Assembly (NCBI GenBank): GCA_030278955.1
Contig: JAOANR010000005.1
Coordinates: 5,561,431-5,625,430 of the forward strand
Direction: 5' to 3'
DNA length: 64,000 bases
Origin: Hygrophila difformis
Lineage: Eukaryota; Streptophyta; Magnoliopsida; Lamiales; Acanthaceae
The position numbers were made by a program, and so were the translations under genes. Positions within the stretch are counted from its first letter, which is position 1, and each line of letters begins with the position of its first letter. Below the pieces are notes generated by a model, which saw nothing but the letters and a program-made list of their open reading frames with translations, was not told the origin of the DNA and did not search any database. Below, one piece after another: positions 1-11,182 of the stretch.

Positions 1-731
1 ACAGAAGAAAGAGGATCAAATAGGGGAAAATGAAAACTCATATTGATAAGAAAAAGAAGGAAAGGAAGTGATAGAAGAAAGAGCTAAAGAGGCCGGGTAT
101 TTATAGAAGAGGAATAAATGCTCAGCCGAAGAAACAGTCAAGCATTAAAAGTTATTTATGGTAAGACGTTTCAAGATTCCCTAGAAAGTTGCAGAAAATA
201 TTGCCCTGTCAAAAAGAAATCCCGGAGGATACGGGAGGCGGGTAAAGTAATATGCAGAAAACAAGCAATAAGTAACGAGCCGATTAAGGGAAAAAAAATC
301 GGCCAACGACTAAGTCGTGAGATATACAAAATGGTATAGCTAATTCATTGGAGACAAGGAAACCATTACAGTAAAAAAACCAACCAAAATGAGGAAATCC
401 AAATCATCAAAAGAATAAGTTCAGACGATATCAACAACAAATCTAATCTCGACTGGTATCGAAAGTGATGGCGTCGCCTGACTCGGAAGAACGAGTAACT
501 CAAGGAGTATCCGACGGATCAGAGCCAATAGCTGGATTCAACGCCGATTGGTAGTCTTGGAATGCTCGGGCTTCATCTTCGGCTGAAATATGAGTATCTT
601 CTGCATGAGAAGACAGTAGACGTTCGGATGTGTCCCGCAGAAAGTCGGATTGGGTGTCTGGAAAGGGAGAATAATTGAAGGTAAAAGAAAAATGACAAGA
701 TATCTAAATGATAAACAGAAAAAGGAGGGAA
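1..731. other. Element A region downstream of the antisense gene
   Basis: This is the untranslated part of element A between its (unseen) pol region and the end of the antisense PMD gene. It matches the equivalent region of element B near 26250-26650. The 73-codon frame at 118-339 has no recognisable domain and I do not call it a gene. The antisense gene may extend here through further exons, because acidic and serine-rich codons continue on the minus strand around 460-660. Confidence 0.5.
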
Positions 732-2640
732 TTAGTACATACCGACTCTAGCTGACGGATTGTGAGACAAAGAGTCGGTCGGATTAACATCCTCATGCCC
801 TAAAGAGGGATCAACCATAGGACGACTAGAAGAAGCAAAGGTAGAGTGGGCGCCTGAAGAAGAGCGCAATTCGGCTATGAATGGACGAAACGTAAGCGCC
901 ACAGCTTGAGTATCTAACCATAGCCGTTGAAAGACGTTGATGGCTTCTTCACTAAAAGATGACTTCAGAGAAAGATAGCCCATCTCACGATGAATACTAG
1001 TAAGCTTCTCCTTCGGGATTTGAGTGGCCGGGAGGAGTTGCTTAACCAGACATTTCAAGCGAGCCGAATCAGCATCCACCCCAATTAGAGCATTCTCCAG
1101 ATCTTGTGCTTTACGCTGGAGGCGGCCAATTTCAAGCTGGGTCGCAGCTAAATCTTCCGAAAATCGGCGCCGAAGGAAACTATTCTCAGACAATTTGTTC
1201 ATGTACTCCCGGTATTCAGAAGAATGCTTGTCAAATTCTTCCTGATAAAGAGTGAGGGAGGCCCGTTCTTCTTCAAGTTGTTGTTGGGTAGTAAGGATAC
1301 CATGAAGCTCCAAATCCATACGCAAAATACAGGTAGACATAGCTTTGATCGAATCCTCCAAATCTGAAGAACAAAGTTCCTTGGGGAAAGCGTGCTGAAT
1401 ATGAGAAATAAGCAAAATAATAGGTTTTGGTTGAACAGAAAGGACATTCGGATAGAATGTAATCAAACGGTCAAATTCGTCCAAGCATTCCCCAAAACTA
1501 ACGGGAAAACCTGACGAAGAAAGTGCTGGAATGGGGGAATAGAAATCGTCCAAAACATCCTTGTTGGGAAAAGGAGACGCAGGAGTTTCTTTAATGGAAA
1601 ACGGATTCGAACGAGAAACAGAAGGATCAGGGAAAACTATAGTAGAAGAAGACGGTTGGACGATCGGATTGATAATCACGGGAGCAATCGGCTCAATATT
1701 AGAAATCCCAGAGATAGTAGGGGCCGAGCTAGTCAAGTCAAGAGCAGACCCTGGAGTAACTTCGTTGGATAGCATGGAAGGACGAAGAAGAGAACCGGGT
1801 GGCAGAATAGGAGAAACGATAGCGACCTCATCTACCGGGTCCGAACCCAAACGGGAAGTAGGAGACCGGCGGAGCGTATCGTCCGGGACTGACGAATGGT
1901 TAGGAGATATCAAACCCTCCGACGGATCCGGAACCGGGCGAGGCTGAAGGAAAAGAAAGAAAAGTTAATAGGATAAGTAATAAGTAACCTGAACAATCGA
2001 AACATAAGAAGGAATTGCCAAATACTTGATCGGCTGATGCAACCGACCTAGAAAGAGGAGAACGAGTCGATCGCTTTCGAATCTTGGGAGCAGGATCATC
2101 ATCAGATCTATTTGAACTCGGGAGAGTACATTCTCGCCCAGAAGAGGCAGGAATATTTGGGGAATACGAAATAGTCGGACGAGATAAAGGGACGGAGATG
2201 CCCCTCTGGTTGTAATCCCTGAAAAGAAAAGGGGGGAAAGAGAGCCCATTAAGTGAAGAAGTTAGAAGCTCATCCTTCTGAGAAAAACAATAATGGTGGC
2301 AGAACATCAAAATACCTGGGAAACCATGGGCAACAAGGTGAGCCGATAAGTCGGTGCCAAAGCGAGCATGAAGTAATACTTTATTCCACCAATCATCAAA
2401 ATGCTTGGTCGATAAGCCAAGACTAATGCTGAAGGTACGAACTTCAAAGTCACGAATCCGAACAGCCCAGGCCCGGCAGGATTGACGGCTTTCGGACGGA
2501 CCGATCCCCTTGTACTCTTTGTGATAACTGTCTGGATTCCCATGCAACGCAAGGACCACATCTTGGGCAAAAGCAAACTGTCGGTTGACTAAGTGGGGAT
2601 TATAAACCTCAGCAAGAATAGAGCTATTGGGAGGTATTGC
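732..2640 (-). pseudogene. Antisense PMD protein of element A, C-terminal part
   Basis: Two overlapping minus-strand frames (2664-1900 and 1913-732) form the C-terminal half of the protein whose N-terminal half lies at 12318-11183. The first frame has a conserved block rich in F, W and R (NRQFAFAQD, then DDWWNKVL) that recurs in element B near 28500-28700. The second is Ser/Pro-rich at residues 1-130. It then forms a long heptad-like coiled coil at about residues 190-310 and ends in a low-complexity tail. The first ten or so residues of the upper frame come from the inserted element's LTR end, so they are not part of the original protein. No catalytic motif is visible. It is a transposon-carried gene, not a host gene. 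Confidence 0.6.
2636..2640. repeat. Target site duplication (left) attgc
   Basis: The five bases attgc immediately precede the 5' LTR and recur at 11183-11187 after the 3' LTR. This is the 5-bp staggered cut left by a Ty3/gypsy integrase. Confidence 0.93.
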
Positions 2641-5600
2641 TGTAATACCCCAGAATTTTATCAACGTCCAAAGGAATAAAATATATTCCGATCAATACCG
2701 AAATATCTCCGAGAAGAAAAAAATAATTTATCACAATAAATTATTGCTCGGAAATGAAACGCCGATAGATTCAAAATTCAAAAGGGAATAAAAGAGGGAA
2801 AGGAAGCCCGAAGACATTCCATAAATTGAGTTAAAAGAATTGGAATTAAATTCAAGAAGGAAAAGAATTATAATTCCAAGAACCCGTGAAGTCGGAAGTA
2901 ATTTAATTAGACAAGTTATTGCACGGGAGTATAAAGAGGACGAATTGGAAGCCGACGAACCCGAGACTGACGGACTTAAGATTTCAAACATGAAATTCAT
3001 TTGAGTCGAGATAAATTTAAGATAAGAATTTATGATCCGAGAATGACCCGAAAAATCGAGCACGAAAACGTAGGTGGACAGAAGTCCGAAAGAGAGGAGA
3101 AAAGGCCCGACGGGATCGCACGGCCCAGTCCGGACGCACGGCCCAGACCAGGCCACGCGCTCTCTGCGCTGGGTTTGGCCAAACCCCGCGCCAACCCCGC
3201 GCCAACCACACAGCAGCTGTACTTGACGCGTTTTGGCGATTTTCTTACCATATTTTCGTGTCCCGACTTTGGAAACCCAATCCCAGTCGGGGGAAAGGCC
3301 TATAGGACGATCATTGACAGATTTCCACCCCATTCTCAGTCTCAAACTTATCCATCCTCCAAAACTCTCCCAAAAACCGAAAACACAAGTTCTTCACTTA
3401 CCGACGACTTTCCGATCACTTTCCGGCGACGGGAAACGACGAAGGAGGCGTGGAGAAAAACATCTTTAGTATTCCAGATTGTGGTAAGTCATCCATAGGT
3501 TTTTGTTTAAGTTTTCATGCCCGAAAATCCGATCTAACCCTAGACTTTTGCTTTCGGATTCGGTTCGAGGACGTTGGAAGAGGAAATCGACTTGAGGAGA
3601 TTCGTTCGTGACATCCCGTGGATTTCGGACGACCCCGTGACCTCCAAGACATCATCCCCACTGTAAGTTAATGCTTACTTGGTTTTGGGTGACGTAAAAT
3701 GTAACCAAACATAGAGATTTAGTAACTCTAAAATCTGTCAACACGAAAAACCCCCGGCGCAGCGATTGTGTGCGAATTTTTCGAACCCTTAAAACTGCTC
3801 AAACGGAAAAACTCAAAACATGAAAACTGCTCCTAAGCCATAGATCTAGTTCGTGTAAAATTTTCATAATTTTTCATTGAGGTTTGGTATCTGAAAATGG
3901 CCGAGAAAGAACCTGCCTTGAGAGTCGAACGTGAAACTGTGACAGATTTGAAATCGGACCAAAACCCCTATTTCGAGAGTTCAAACCCAAAAACTCAAAA
4001 CTAAACTTTTAATCCTAACATATTAATCTAGGTTGTGTAAAAATTTCAGACATTTTCGTCGAGGTTTGCTATTTCAAATCGCATCAAAAACAAATTGCTT
4101 TGACAAGACATTTTTGAAATCTGCCTGTGAATATGTCCGAACTTGATGAACCTGTTTCTATATGTTCTAGTCCGATTTAATCTTTGCAATCTAAATGAAA
4201 GTTGTAGATAATCATGTCTAGTATATGTTTTTAAAATTTCATAATTTTTGGAGTCCATTTGATATGTCAAAAAGCCGATTTTCTAAGCTGTGTCAAATCT
4301 GTTTCGGGACAGTGAACTGTTTTTGCATTAAAGATAAAACACGAAAGTTGTTCTTTAGGGTGTTCTTGAGCTACTGTGAAAATTTCAGATTTTTCAGACT
4401 TGAAACGAATTTTTAAAATTAAAAAGGCGTAAACTGTGACGTCAAATAACTTTTAAATCGAAAGATTTTGAAATTTCGAAACGAACGATCAAAGACTGGA
4501 AATACGATACATCTATACGTTTGAAAAACCCCGATACATTAAATCTAAATGATACATGAGATACTTGGGTGGAGGGTGAGTGCTCTGCAGGGTGCCCCTC
4601 TAGCCTTCTTGGCGTGCCTATAATGGACGTTAGATACTTGCATGAAAAACTTGTGAAATTTTGCAAAACTTGTCCTTACCTTGCGGGTTCGATTCCCCAA
4701 GGCGTATGTTTTCCTGCGGGTTCGATTCCCCAGGATGTGTGTTGATTCCTATGGGTTCAATTCCCTAGGATGTATTTGAGTTCTTGCGGGTTCAATTCCC
4801 CAAGAGCGATTGTATGTTTTCCTGCGGGTTCGATTCCCCAGGATGTGTGTTGATTCCTATGGGTTCAATTCCCTAGGATGTATTTGAGTTCTTGCGGGTT
4901 CAATTCCCCAAGGGCGATTGTATGTTTTCCTGCGGGTTCGATTCCCCAGGATGTGTGTTGATTCCTATGGGTTCAATTCCCTAGGATGTATTTGAGTTCT
5001 TGCGGGTTCAATTCCCCAAGGGCGATCGTTTGTTTTCCTGCGGGTTCTATTCCCCAGGACGTGTGTTAATTCCTACGGGTTCAATTCCCTAGGAAGCGTT
5101 TAAATTCTTGCGGGTTTGTTTCCCCAAGATCAAATCATATAAAGTCATATTGAACAAAAGTGAAAGAATGAAAATCCTGAAATACCTAATCGTGAAGTAA
5201 CGGGAAAATTTTAAGACGTGAATGTTTTCCTTATTTAAGTTATACCTTTAAATTATTCATTGCAATTATTTTACCATGTAATTTGAATTATGATAACGTG
5301 AAATCCTTGTGTTAAATTATGCCATTTATTTATTAGAAGATGACTAACTCAAATTGTGAATTACCTACAAGCATGTTTTTATTAAATTTAAATAAAGGCT
5401 TTGAAACCCCTCGATCATTTTAGGTGTTAACTTACTCAGCACGTTTTTGCTGACCAAACCACATTTCCCCTTTTTCTTTCAGAGTATGAGGATTATGCAT
5501 CATCATATGCATACATGGGAACATTCGGGAAAAAAAACTCTATTTTAAATTCCGGCATTTAATTACAACTTGCATGAACGGGCCTGTTTAACCCGTGTTT

Positions 5601-5835
5601 TGGCCATGTTGGCCCAGTATTTAAATTTCCGCTGCATTACAATTATATATATGTAAATATTACATTCCGCTGCAACTTTGATATTATTATTTTTAAATTA
5701 TATTACAATGGGCTGTTTCTAAATTCTGAAAAACCATAGCCTTGCATCTCTTTAGCAAGCTCGGAGAAACCGTGTCTTGCTAGGGAGGTGTGGCGGTAAC
5801 ATCCCGGCCTGGGTTATCAAATTCGGGGTGTTACA
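2641..5835 (+). repeat. 5' LTR of the gag-only element (3195 bp)
   Basis: It starts TGTAATACCCCAGAATTTT and ends ATTCGGGGTGTTACA. It is nearly identical to 7959-11182, with differences that include a ~40 bp segment near 9630-9675 present only in the 3' copy and a short GC-rich segment near 3125-3145 present only here. The LTR holds the T-arm-like tandem array at 4679-5130. Several overlapping frames of 60-200 codons occur on both strands, but none shows a domain. Confidence 0.93.
4679..5130 (+). repeat. Tandem array of 13 tRNA T-arm-like hairpins (5' LTR)
   Basis: Thirteen units of 35-38 bp alternate in three types (a 35, b 35, c 38 bp), giving a ~108 bp higher-order period. Each unit has a core of the form GGGTTCGATTCCC or GGGTTCAATTCCC. 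Four cores are GGTTCGATTCC, a full match to the tRNA B-box consensus GGTTCGANNCC; seven carry TTCAATT and two are more diverged. Flanking bases extend each core into an inverted repeat, for example TCCTGCGGG, loop TTCGATT, CCCCAGGA. The array has hairpins with a 7-base loop, like a TΨC arm, but no accompanying acceptor, D or anticodon arms. Confidence 0.9.
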
Positions 5836-5838
5836 AAG

Positions 5839-5850
5839 TGGCATCAGAGC
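5839..5850 (+). other. Primer binding site, tRNA-iMet-like
   Basis: TGGCATCAGAGC lies three bases after the 5' LTR. It differs by one base from TGGTATCAGAGC, the usual plant primer site complementary to the 3' end of initiator methionine tRNA. It would prime minus-strand DNA synthesis. Confidence 0.85.
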
Positions 5851-6435
5851 CCGGACTGTTTTTAAAACTAGTATTATTATTTTTAAACTATTATTATTTT
5901 TAAACTAGTATTATATTTAAAAATCCATTATTATTTTTAAATTAACATTTTTGAGCCCAAATTTTTTCTAAGCCCTAACTTTTAGCCCAAATTTATTATT
6001 TTAAATCCCAAACCTTTTGAGCCCAAAATTTATTTTTCCTAGCCCAAATCTTTAGCCGAATATTTAATTACTATGTTGGCCCAATAACCTTGTTTTTACG
6101 TAAAGCCCAAATAATTTATTTATTTCGGCCCAATATAGTGGCCCAAACCTTTTATCCTTATTTTAATCTATCCATGGAATAAATTTATTTTTAAAACCCA
6201 TGGATAAATAAATGCATGCATCAAATTTTATTGGGGGGATTACATATGCATATGCATACATAAATATTTGTGCTAACCTTTTTATGTGAATCGTTTGTGA
6301 TACATAACCTTCTCACTCTAATGTTCGACTTGACCTTGAGTCTTGACTTAGAAGCGCTAACTTGAGACTAAACTTTGCCTTAGTCCTAGATCTTGATCAC
6401 TTAGAAACTCATCTTCGCGCGCTTAATAACAGAAA
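5851..6435. other. AT-rich leader of the gag-only element
   Basis: This untranslated leader lies between the primer site and gag. It has short repeats of the type tattattttta and many copies of agcccaaa. I see no frame of note. Confidence 0.7.
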
Positions 6436-7530
6436 ATGGCACCTAAAAGAAAACTGAGGAAGGTAAGCCCAAACGACACTGACACTGACCTCCCAAACGC
6501 ACCGAACAACAATGAGGTTCCTCCGAACGGAGGAGATCGAGCGCCTTCTATACCCAACAACATGGAAGAACGTCTAAGGACTATGGAGGAGGTCCTTGTG
6601 GCATTAGGAAATACTGAGGTGCATAGAGCACAAGCAGCAGTACCCCCACCAGTAGCCCAAGTCAACTACTTGGCATTGGTAAACCCCTACAACCCACCAC
6701 ACTATGATGGGCAAGAGGATCCCGCCAAACTAGAGAGGTGGATCCGCACCTTTGATAAACTTTTGGATGCTATCAAATGCCCTGACGAGGAGAAGATATA
6801 CGTGGCGACCTACTACTTAGGAGGTGAAGCCGATGAGTGGTGGCAAAACCTTCAAGCAAATTCAGAGGAAGACGAAGAAGCCTACGCCTGGGAAGAACTT
6901 AAGGAAGCTTTAAGGGAAAGATTCTACCCACTGAGCACCAAGGCTGCAAAATACGAGGAGTTCATCAACCTGAGACAAGGTGCGCAAACAGTACGAGAGT
7001 ACTACACCAAATTCAAGGAATTGGTGCGATTTGCTATGATGATAGTACCAACCGAATCTGACAAGGCTCAGAAATTCGAGATGGGTCTGAACCTTAGTAT
7101 TCGGGAGATACTTGCAGTACTACAATTCACAAACCTGCAGACGGTTTATGATCGAGCTGTAGCAATTGATCGAGTCCAACAACTGAAGCGCAAAGGAAAT
7201 GGGGAGTCGAGCAAGGGCTCGCAAGAATTTGAGAAAAAGAAGCGAAACAATAGCAATGGCAATTTTAGGAAGAATAATGGCCAAGCTGGGTTCAATGAGC
7301 CAAAGGAGAATAAGAATAAAGGTTTCAATAATGGGAGAAACGGCATACGTCGTACAGTCATACCACGTTGCCCACAGTGCCACCAAACCCATTTGGTGCG
7401 CGAATGCCCAAGGCGCGGGACTTGTTATAGATGTGGTGGGGAAGACCACATGATAAGAGAATGCAATGTTCGTGAGGAGAGGATTGAGAAAATGCTAGAT
7501 TTGGTAAACCCTCAATCAGAAGAGCCGTAG
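6436..7530 (+). CDS. gag: Gag polyprotein of the gag-only retrotransposon
   Basis: This intact 364-codon frame encodes the capsid/nucleocapsid protein that packages element RNA in cytoplasmic particles. A basic N-terminus (MAPKRKLRK) is followed by a Ty3/gypsy-type retrotransposon gag domain at about residues 85-235, with the PHYDGQEDPAKLERWIRTF and ADEWW signatures. A basic Asn/Lys-rich linker leads to two zinc knuckles at about residues 312-324 and 330-343. The second (CYRCGGEDHMIREC) fits CX2CX4HX4C; the first has three residues instead of four between Cys2 and His. The frame stops soon after the knuckles, and 7531-7958 holds no protease or polymerase sequence. The start is the first ATG after the leader. 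It is intact in this copy, so it may still be translated. Confidence 0.92.
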   Translation: MAPKRKLRKVSPNDTDTDLPNAPNNNEVPPNGGDRAPSIPNNMEERLRTMEEVLVALGNTEVHRAQAAVPPPVAQVNYLALVNPYNPPHYDGQEDPAKLERWIRTFDKLLDAIKCPDEEKIYVATYYLGGEADEWWQNLQANSEEDEEAYAWEELKEALRERFYPLSTKAAKYEEFINLRQGAQTVREYYTKFKELVRFAMMIVPTESDKAQKFEMGLNLSIREILAVLQFTNLQTVYDRAVAIDRVQQLKRKGNGESSKGSQEFEKKKRNNSNGNFRKNNGQAGFNEPKENKNKGFNNGRNGIRRTVIPRCPQCHQTHLVRECPRRGTCYRCGGEDHMIRECNVREERIEKMLDLVNPQSEEP

Positions 7531-7958
7531 GACGATTGAACGACATCGATCAAGCAGACTTGCCAGCTCAGTGAGAAATGATTGTATACAACGTTATCCA
7601 ACCCTGAGTCAAACCGATCCAACAACAGTTATGGGGACATAACTGTAACCTTAAGGGGAGGAGGATGTATCGACCCGAATATTCTAATCCGAATATTTTG
7701 TATTTCCAAATAAACAAATCCAAATTGTTTTGAACTACGTCATGGCTTGATCCCTTCACATGGTACGTAGGCAACTCGGAAATTTCAATTCTGGGTTCAG
7801 TCAAACAATAATCAAACAACAAATAATCAACAATCGAACAATAATTCAATAACGCAATATCGCAAAATAATAAAATAAACGAAAGGACCCTAACTCTTAG
7901 CACGAGAAAAGCCGAAACACAACTTCGAGGACGAAGTTGATTCTTAAGGGGGGTAGAC
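7531..7958 (+). other. Post-gag spacer with polypurine tract
   Basis: This 428 bp stretch between the gag stop and the 3' LTR has no domain-bearing frame. The last bases (aaggggggtagac, 7946-7958) are the polypurine tract that primes plus-strand synthesis. The position where pol would sit in an autonomous element is empty. Confidence 0.8.
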
Positions 7959-10900
7959 TGTAATACCCCAAAATTTTATCAACGTCCAAAGGAATAAAAT
8001 ATATTCCGATCAATACCGAAATATCTCCGAGAAGAAGAAAATAATTTATCACAATAAATTATTGCTCGGAAATGAAACGCCGATAGATTCAAAATTCAAA
8101 AGGGAATAAAAGAGGGAAAGGAAGCCCGAAGACATTCCATAAATTGAATTAAAAGAATTGGAATTAAATTCAAGAAGGAAAAGAATTATAATTCCAAGAA
8201 CCCGTGAAGTCGGAAGTAATTTAATTAGACAAGTTATTGCACGGGAGTCAAAAGAGGACGAATTGGAAGCCGACGAACCCGAGACCGACGGACTTAAGAT
8301 TTCAAACATGAAATTCATTTGAGTCGAGATAAATTTAAGATAAGAATTTATGATCCGAGAATGACCCGAAAAATCGAGCCCGAAAACGTAGGTGGACAGA
8401 AGTCCGAAAGAGAGGAGAAAAGGCCCGACGGGATCGCACGGCCCAGACCAGGCCGCGCGCTCTCCGCGCTGGGTTTGGCCAAACCCCGCGCCAACCCCGC
8501 GCCAACCACACAGCAGCTGTACTTGACGCGTTTTGGCGATTTTCTTACCATATTTTCGTGTCCCGACTTTGGAAACACAATCCCAGTCGGGGGAAAGGCC
8601 TATAGGACGATCATTGACAGATTTCCACCCCATTCTCAGCCTCTCAAACTTATCCAACCTCCAAAACTCTCCCAAAAACCGAAAACACAAGTTCTTCACT
8701 TACCGACGACTTTCCGATCACTTTCCGGCGACGGGAATCGACGAAAGAGGCGTGGAGAACAACATCTTTAGTATTCCAGATTGTGGTAAGTCATCCATAG
8801 GTTTTTGTTTAAGTTTTCATGCCCGAAAATCCGATCTAACCCTAGACTTTTGCTTTCGGATTCGGTTCGAGGACGTTGGAAGAGGAAATCGACTTGAGGA
8901 GATTCGTTCGTGACATCCCGTGGATTTCGGACGACCCCGTGACCTCCAAGACATCATCCCCTCTGTAAGTTAATGCTTTCTTGGTTTTGGGTGACATAAA
9001 ATGTAACCAAACATAGAGATTTAGTAACTCTAAAATCTGTCAACACGAAAAACCCCCGGCGCAACGATTGTGTGCGAATTTTTCGAACCCTTAAAACTGC
9101 TCAAACGGAAAAACTCAAAACATGAAAAATGCTCCTAAGACGTAGATCTAGTTGGTGTAAAATTTTCATAATTTTTCATTGAGGTTTGATATCTGAAAGT
9201 GGCCGAGAAAGAACCTGCCTTGAGAGTCGAACGTGAAACTGTGACAGATTTGAAATCGGACCAAAACCCCTATTTCGAGAGTTCAAACCCAAAAACTCAA
9301 AACTAGACTTTTATTTCTAGCATATTAATCTAGGTTGTGTAAAACTTTCAGACATTTTCGTCGAGGTTTGCTATTTCAAATCGCATCGAAAACAAACTGC
9401 TTTGACAAGACATTTTCGAAATCTGCCTGTGAATACGTCCGAACTTGATGAACCTGTTTCTATATGTTCTAATCTGATTTAATCTTTGCAATCTAAATGA
9501 AAGTTGTAGATAATCATGTCTAGTATATGTGTTTAAAATTTCAAAATTTTTAGAGTCCATTTGATATGTCAAAAATCCGATTTTCTAAGCTGTGTCAAAT
9601 CTGTTTCGGGACAGTGAACTGTTTTTGCATTAAACTCGATTTTTGACATGTTTCCTCAACTTATTTCAAAAAAGTTAAAACACGAAAGTTGTTCGTTAGG
9701 GTGTTCTTGAGCTACTGTGAAAATTTCAGATTTTTCGGACTTGAAACGAATTTTTAAAATTAAAAAGGCGTAAACTGTGACGTCAAATAACTTTCAAATC
9801 GAAAGATTTTGAAATTTCGAAACGAACGATCAAAGACTGGAAATACGATACATCTATACGTTTGAAAAACCCCGATACATTAAATCTAAATGATACATGA
9901 GATACTTGGGTGGAGGGTGAGTGCTCTGCAGGGTGCCCCTCTAGCCTTCTTGGCGTGCCTATAATGGACGTTAGATACTTGCATGAAAAACTTGTGAAAT
10001 TTTGCAAAACTTGTCCTTACCTTGCGGGTTCGATTCCCCAAGGCGTATGTTTTCCTGCGGGTTCGATTCCCCAGGATGTGTGTTGATTCCTATGGGTTCA
10101 ATTCCCTAGGATGTATTTGAGTTCTTGCGGGTTCAATTCCCCAAGGGCGATTGTATGTTTTCCTGCGGGTTCGATTCCCCAGGATGTGTGTTGATTCCTA
10201 TGGGTTCAATTCCCTAGGTTGTATTTGAGTTCTTGCGGGTTCAATTCCCCAAGGGCGATTGTATGTTTTCCTGCGGGTTCGATTCCCCAGGATGTGTGTT
10301 GATTCCTATGGGTTCAATTCCCTAGGATGTATTTGAGTTCTTGCGGGTTCAATTCCCCAAGGGCGATCGTTTGTTTTCCTGCGGGTTCTTTTCCCCAGGA
10401 CGTGTGTTAATTCCTACGGGTTCAATTCCCTAGGAAGCGTTTAAATTCTTGCGGGTTTGTTTCCCCAAGATCAAATCATATAAAGTCATATTGAACAAAA
10501 GTGAAAGAATGAAAATCCTTAAATACCTAATCGTGAAGTAACGGGAAAATTTTAAGACGTGAATGTTTTCCTTATTTAAGTTATACCTTTAAATTATGCA
10601 TTGCAATTATTTTACCATGTAATTTGAATTATGATAACGTGAAATCCTTCTGTTAAATTATGCCATTTATTTATTAGAAGATGACTAACTCAAATTGTGA
10701 ATTACCTACAAGCATGTTTTTATTAAATTTAAATAAAGGCTTTGAAACCCCTCGATCATTTTAGGCGTTAACTTACTCAGCACGTTTTTGCTGACCAAAC
10801 CACATTTCCCCTTTTTCTTTCAGAGTATGAGGATTATGCATCATCATATGCATACATGGGAACATTCGGGAAAAAAACTCTATTTTAAATTCCGGCATTT

Positions 10901-11182
10901 AATTACAACTTGCATGAACGGGCCTGTTTAACCCGTGTTTTGGCCATGTTGGCCCAGTATTTAAATTTCCGCTGCATTACAATTATATATATGTAAATAT
11001 TACATTTCGCTGCAACTTTGATATTATTATTTTTAAATTATATTACAATGGGCTGTTTGAATGATCTAAATTCTGAAAAACCATAGCCTTGCATCACTTT
11101 AGCAAGCTCGGAGAAACCGTGTCTTGCTAGGGAGGTGTGGCGGTGACATCCCAGCCTGGGTTATCAAATCCGGGGTGTTACA
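7959..11182 (+). repeat. 3' LTR of the gag-only element (3224 bp)
   Basis: It starts TGTAATACCCCAAAATTTT and ends GGGGTGTTACA, and is near-identical to 2641-5835. It is followed directly by the TSD attgc. It contains the second T-arm-like array at 10019-10470. Confidence 0.93.
10019..10470 (+). repeat. Tandem array of 13 tRNA T-arm-like hairpins (3' LTR)
   Basis: It has the same 13-unit organisation as 4679-5130, with a few point changes: one core reads GGGTTCTTTTCCCC where the 5' copy has GGGTTCTATTCCCC. The array length and unit order are conserved between the two LTRs. Confidence 0.9.

Larger units (their letters stand above)
2641..11182 (+). mobile_element. Gag-only LTR retrotransposon (TR-GAG type), complete
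   Basis: This complete element of 8542 bp has ~3.2 kb LTRs (2641-5835 and 7959-11182) that start TGTAATACCCC and end GGGGTGTTACA. A 5-bp target duplication, attgc, lies at 2636-2640 and 11183-11187. A tRNA-iMet-like primer site follows the 5' LTR and a purine tract precedes the 3' LTR. The internal region is only ~2.1 kb and carries one gag frame, with no protease, RT, RNase H or integrase. This matches the known class of terminal-repeat retrotransposons with a GAG domain. It must borrow enzymes from an autonomous Ty3/gypsy partner. It is inserted in the antisense PMD gene of element A. Confidence 0.93.

Noticed and set aside
2731..3345. 204-codon minus-strand frame and its partner at 8049-8699, plus plus-strand frames at 3001-3498 and 8319-8771
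   Set aside because: They lie in the LTRs of the gag-only element, overlap on both strands and show no domain. They are by-products of low stop density.
4679..5130. CRISPR-like repeat array or a cluster of tRNA genes
   Set aside because: Units are contiguous without unique spacers, and this is a plant LTR. No unit has A box, D arm, anticodon arm or acceptor stem, so they are T-arm mimics and not tRNA genes.
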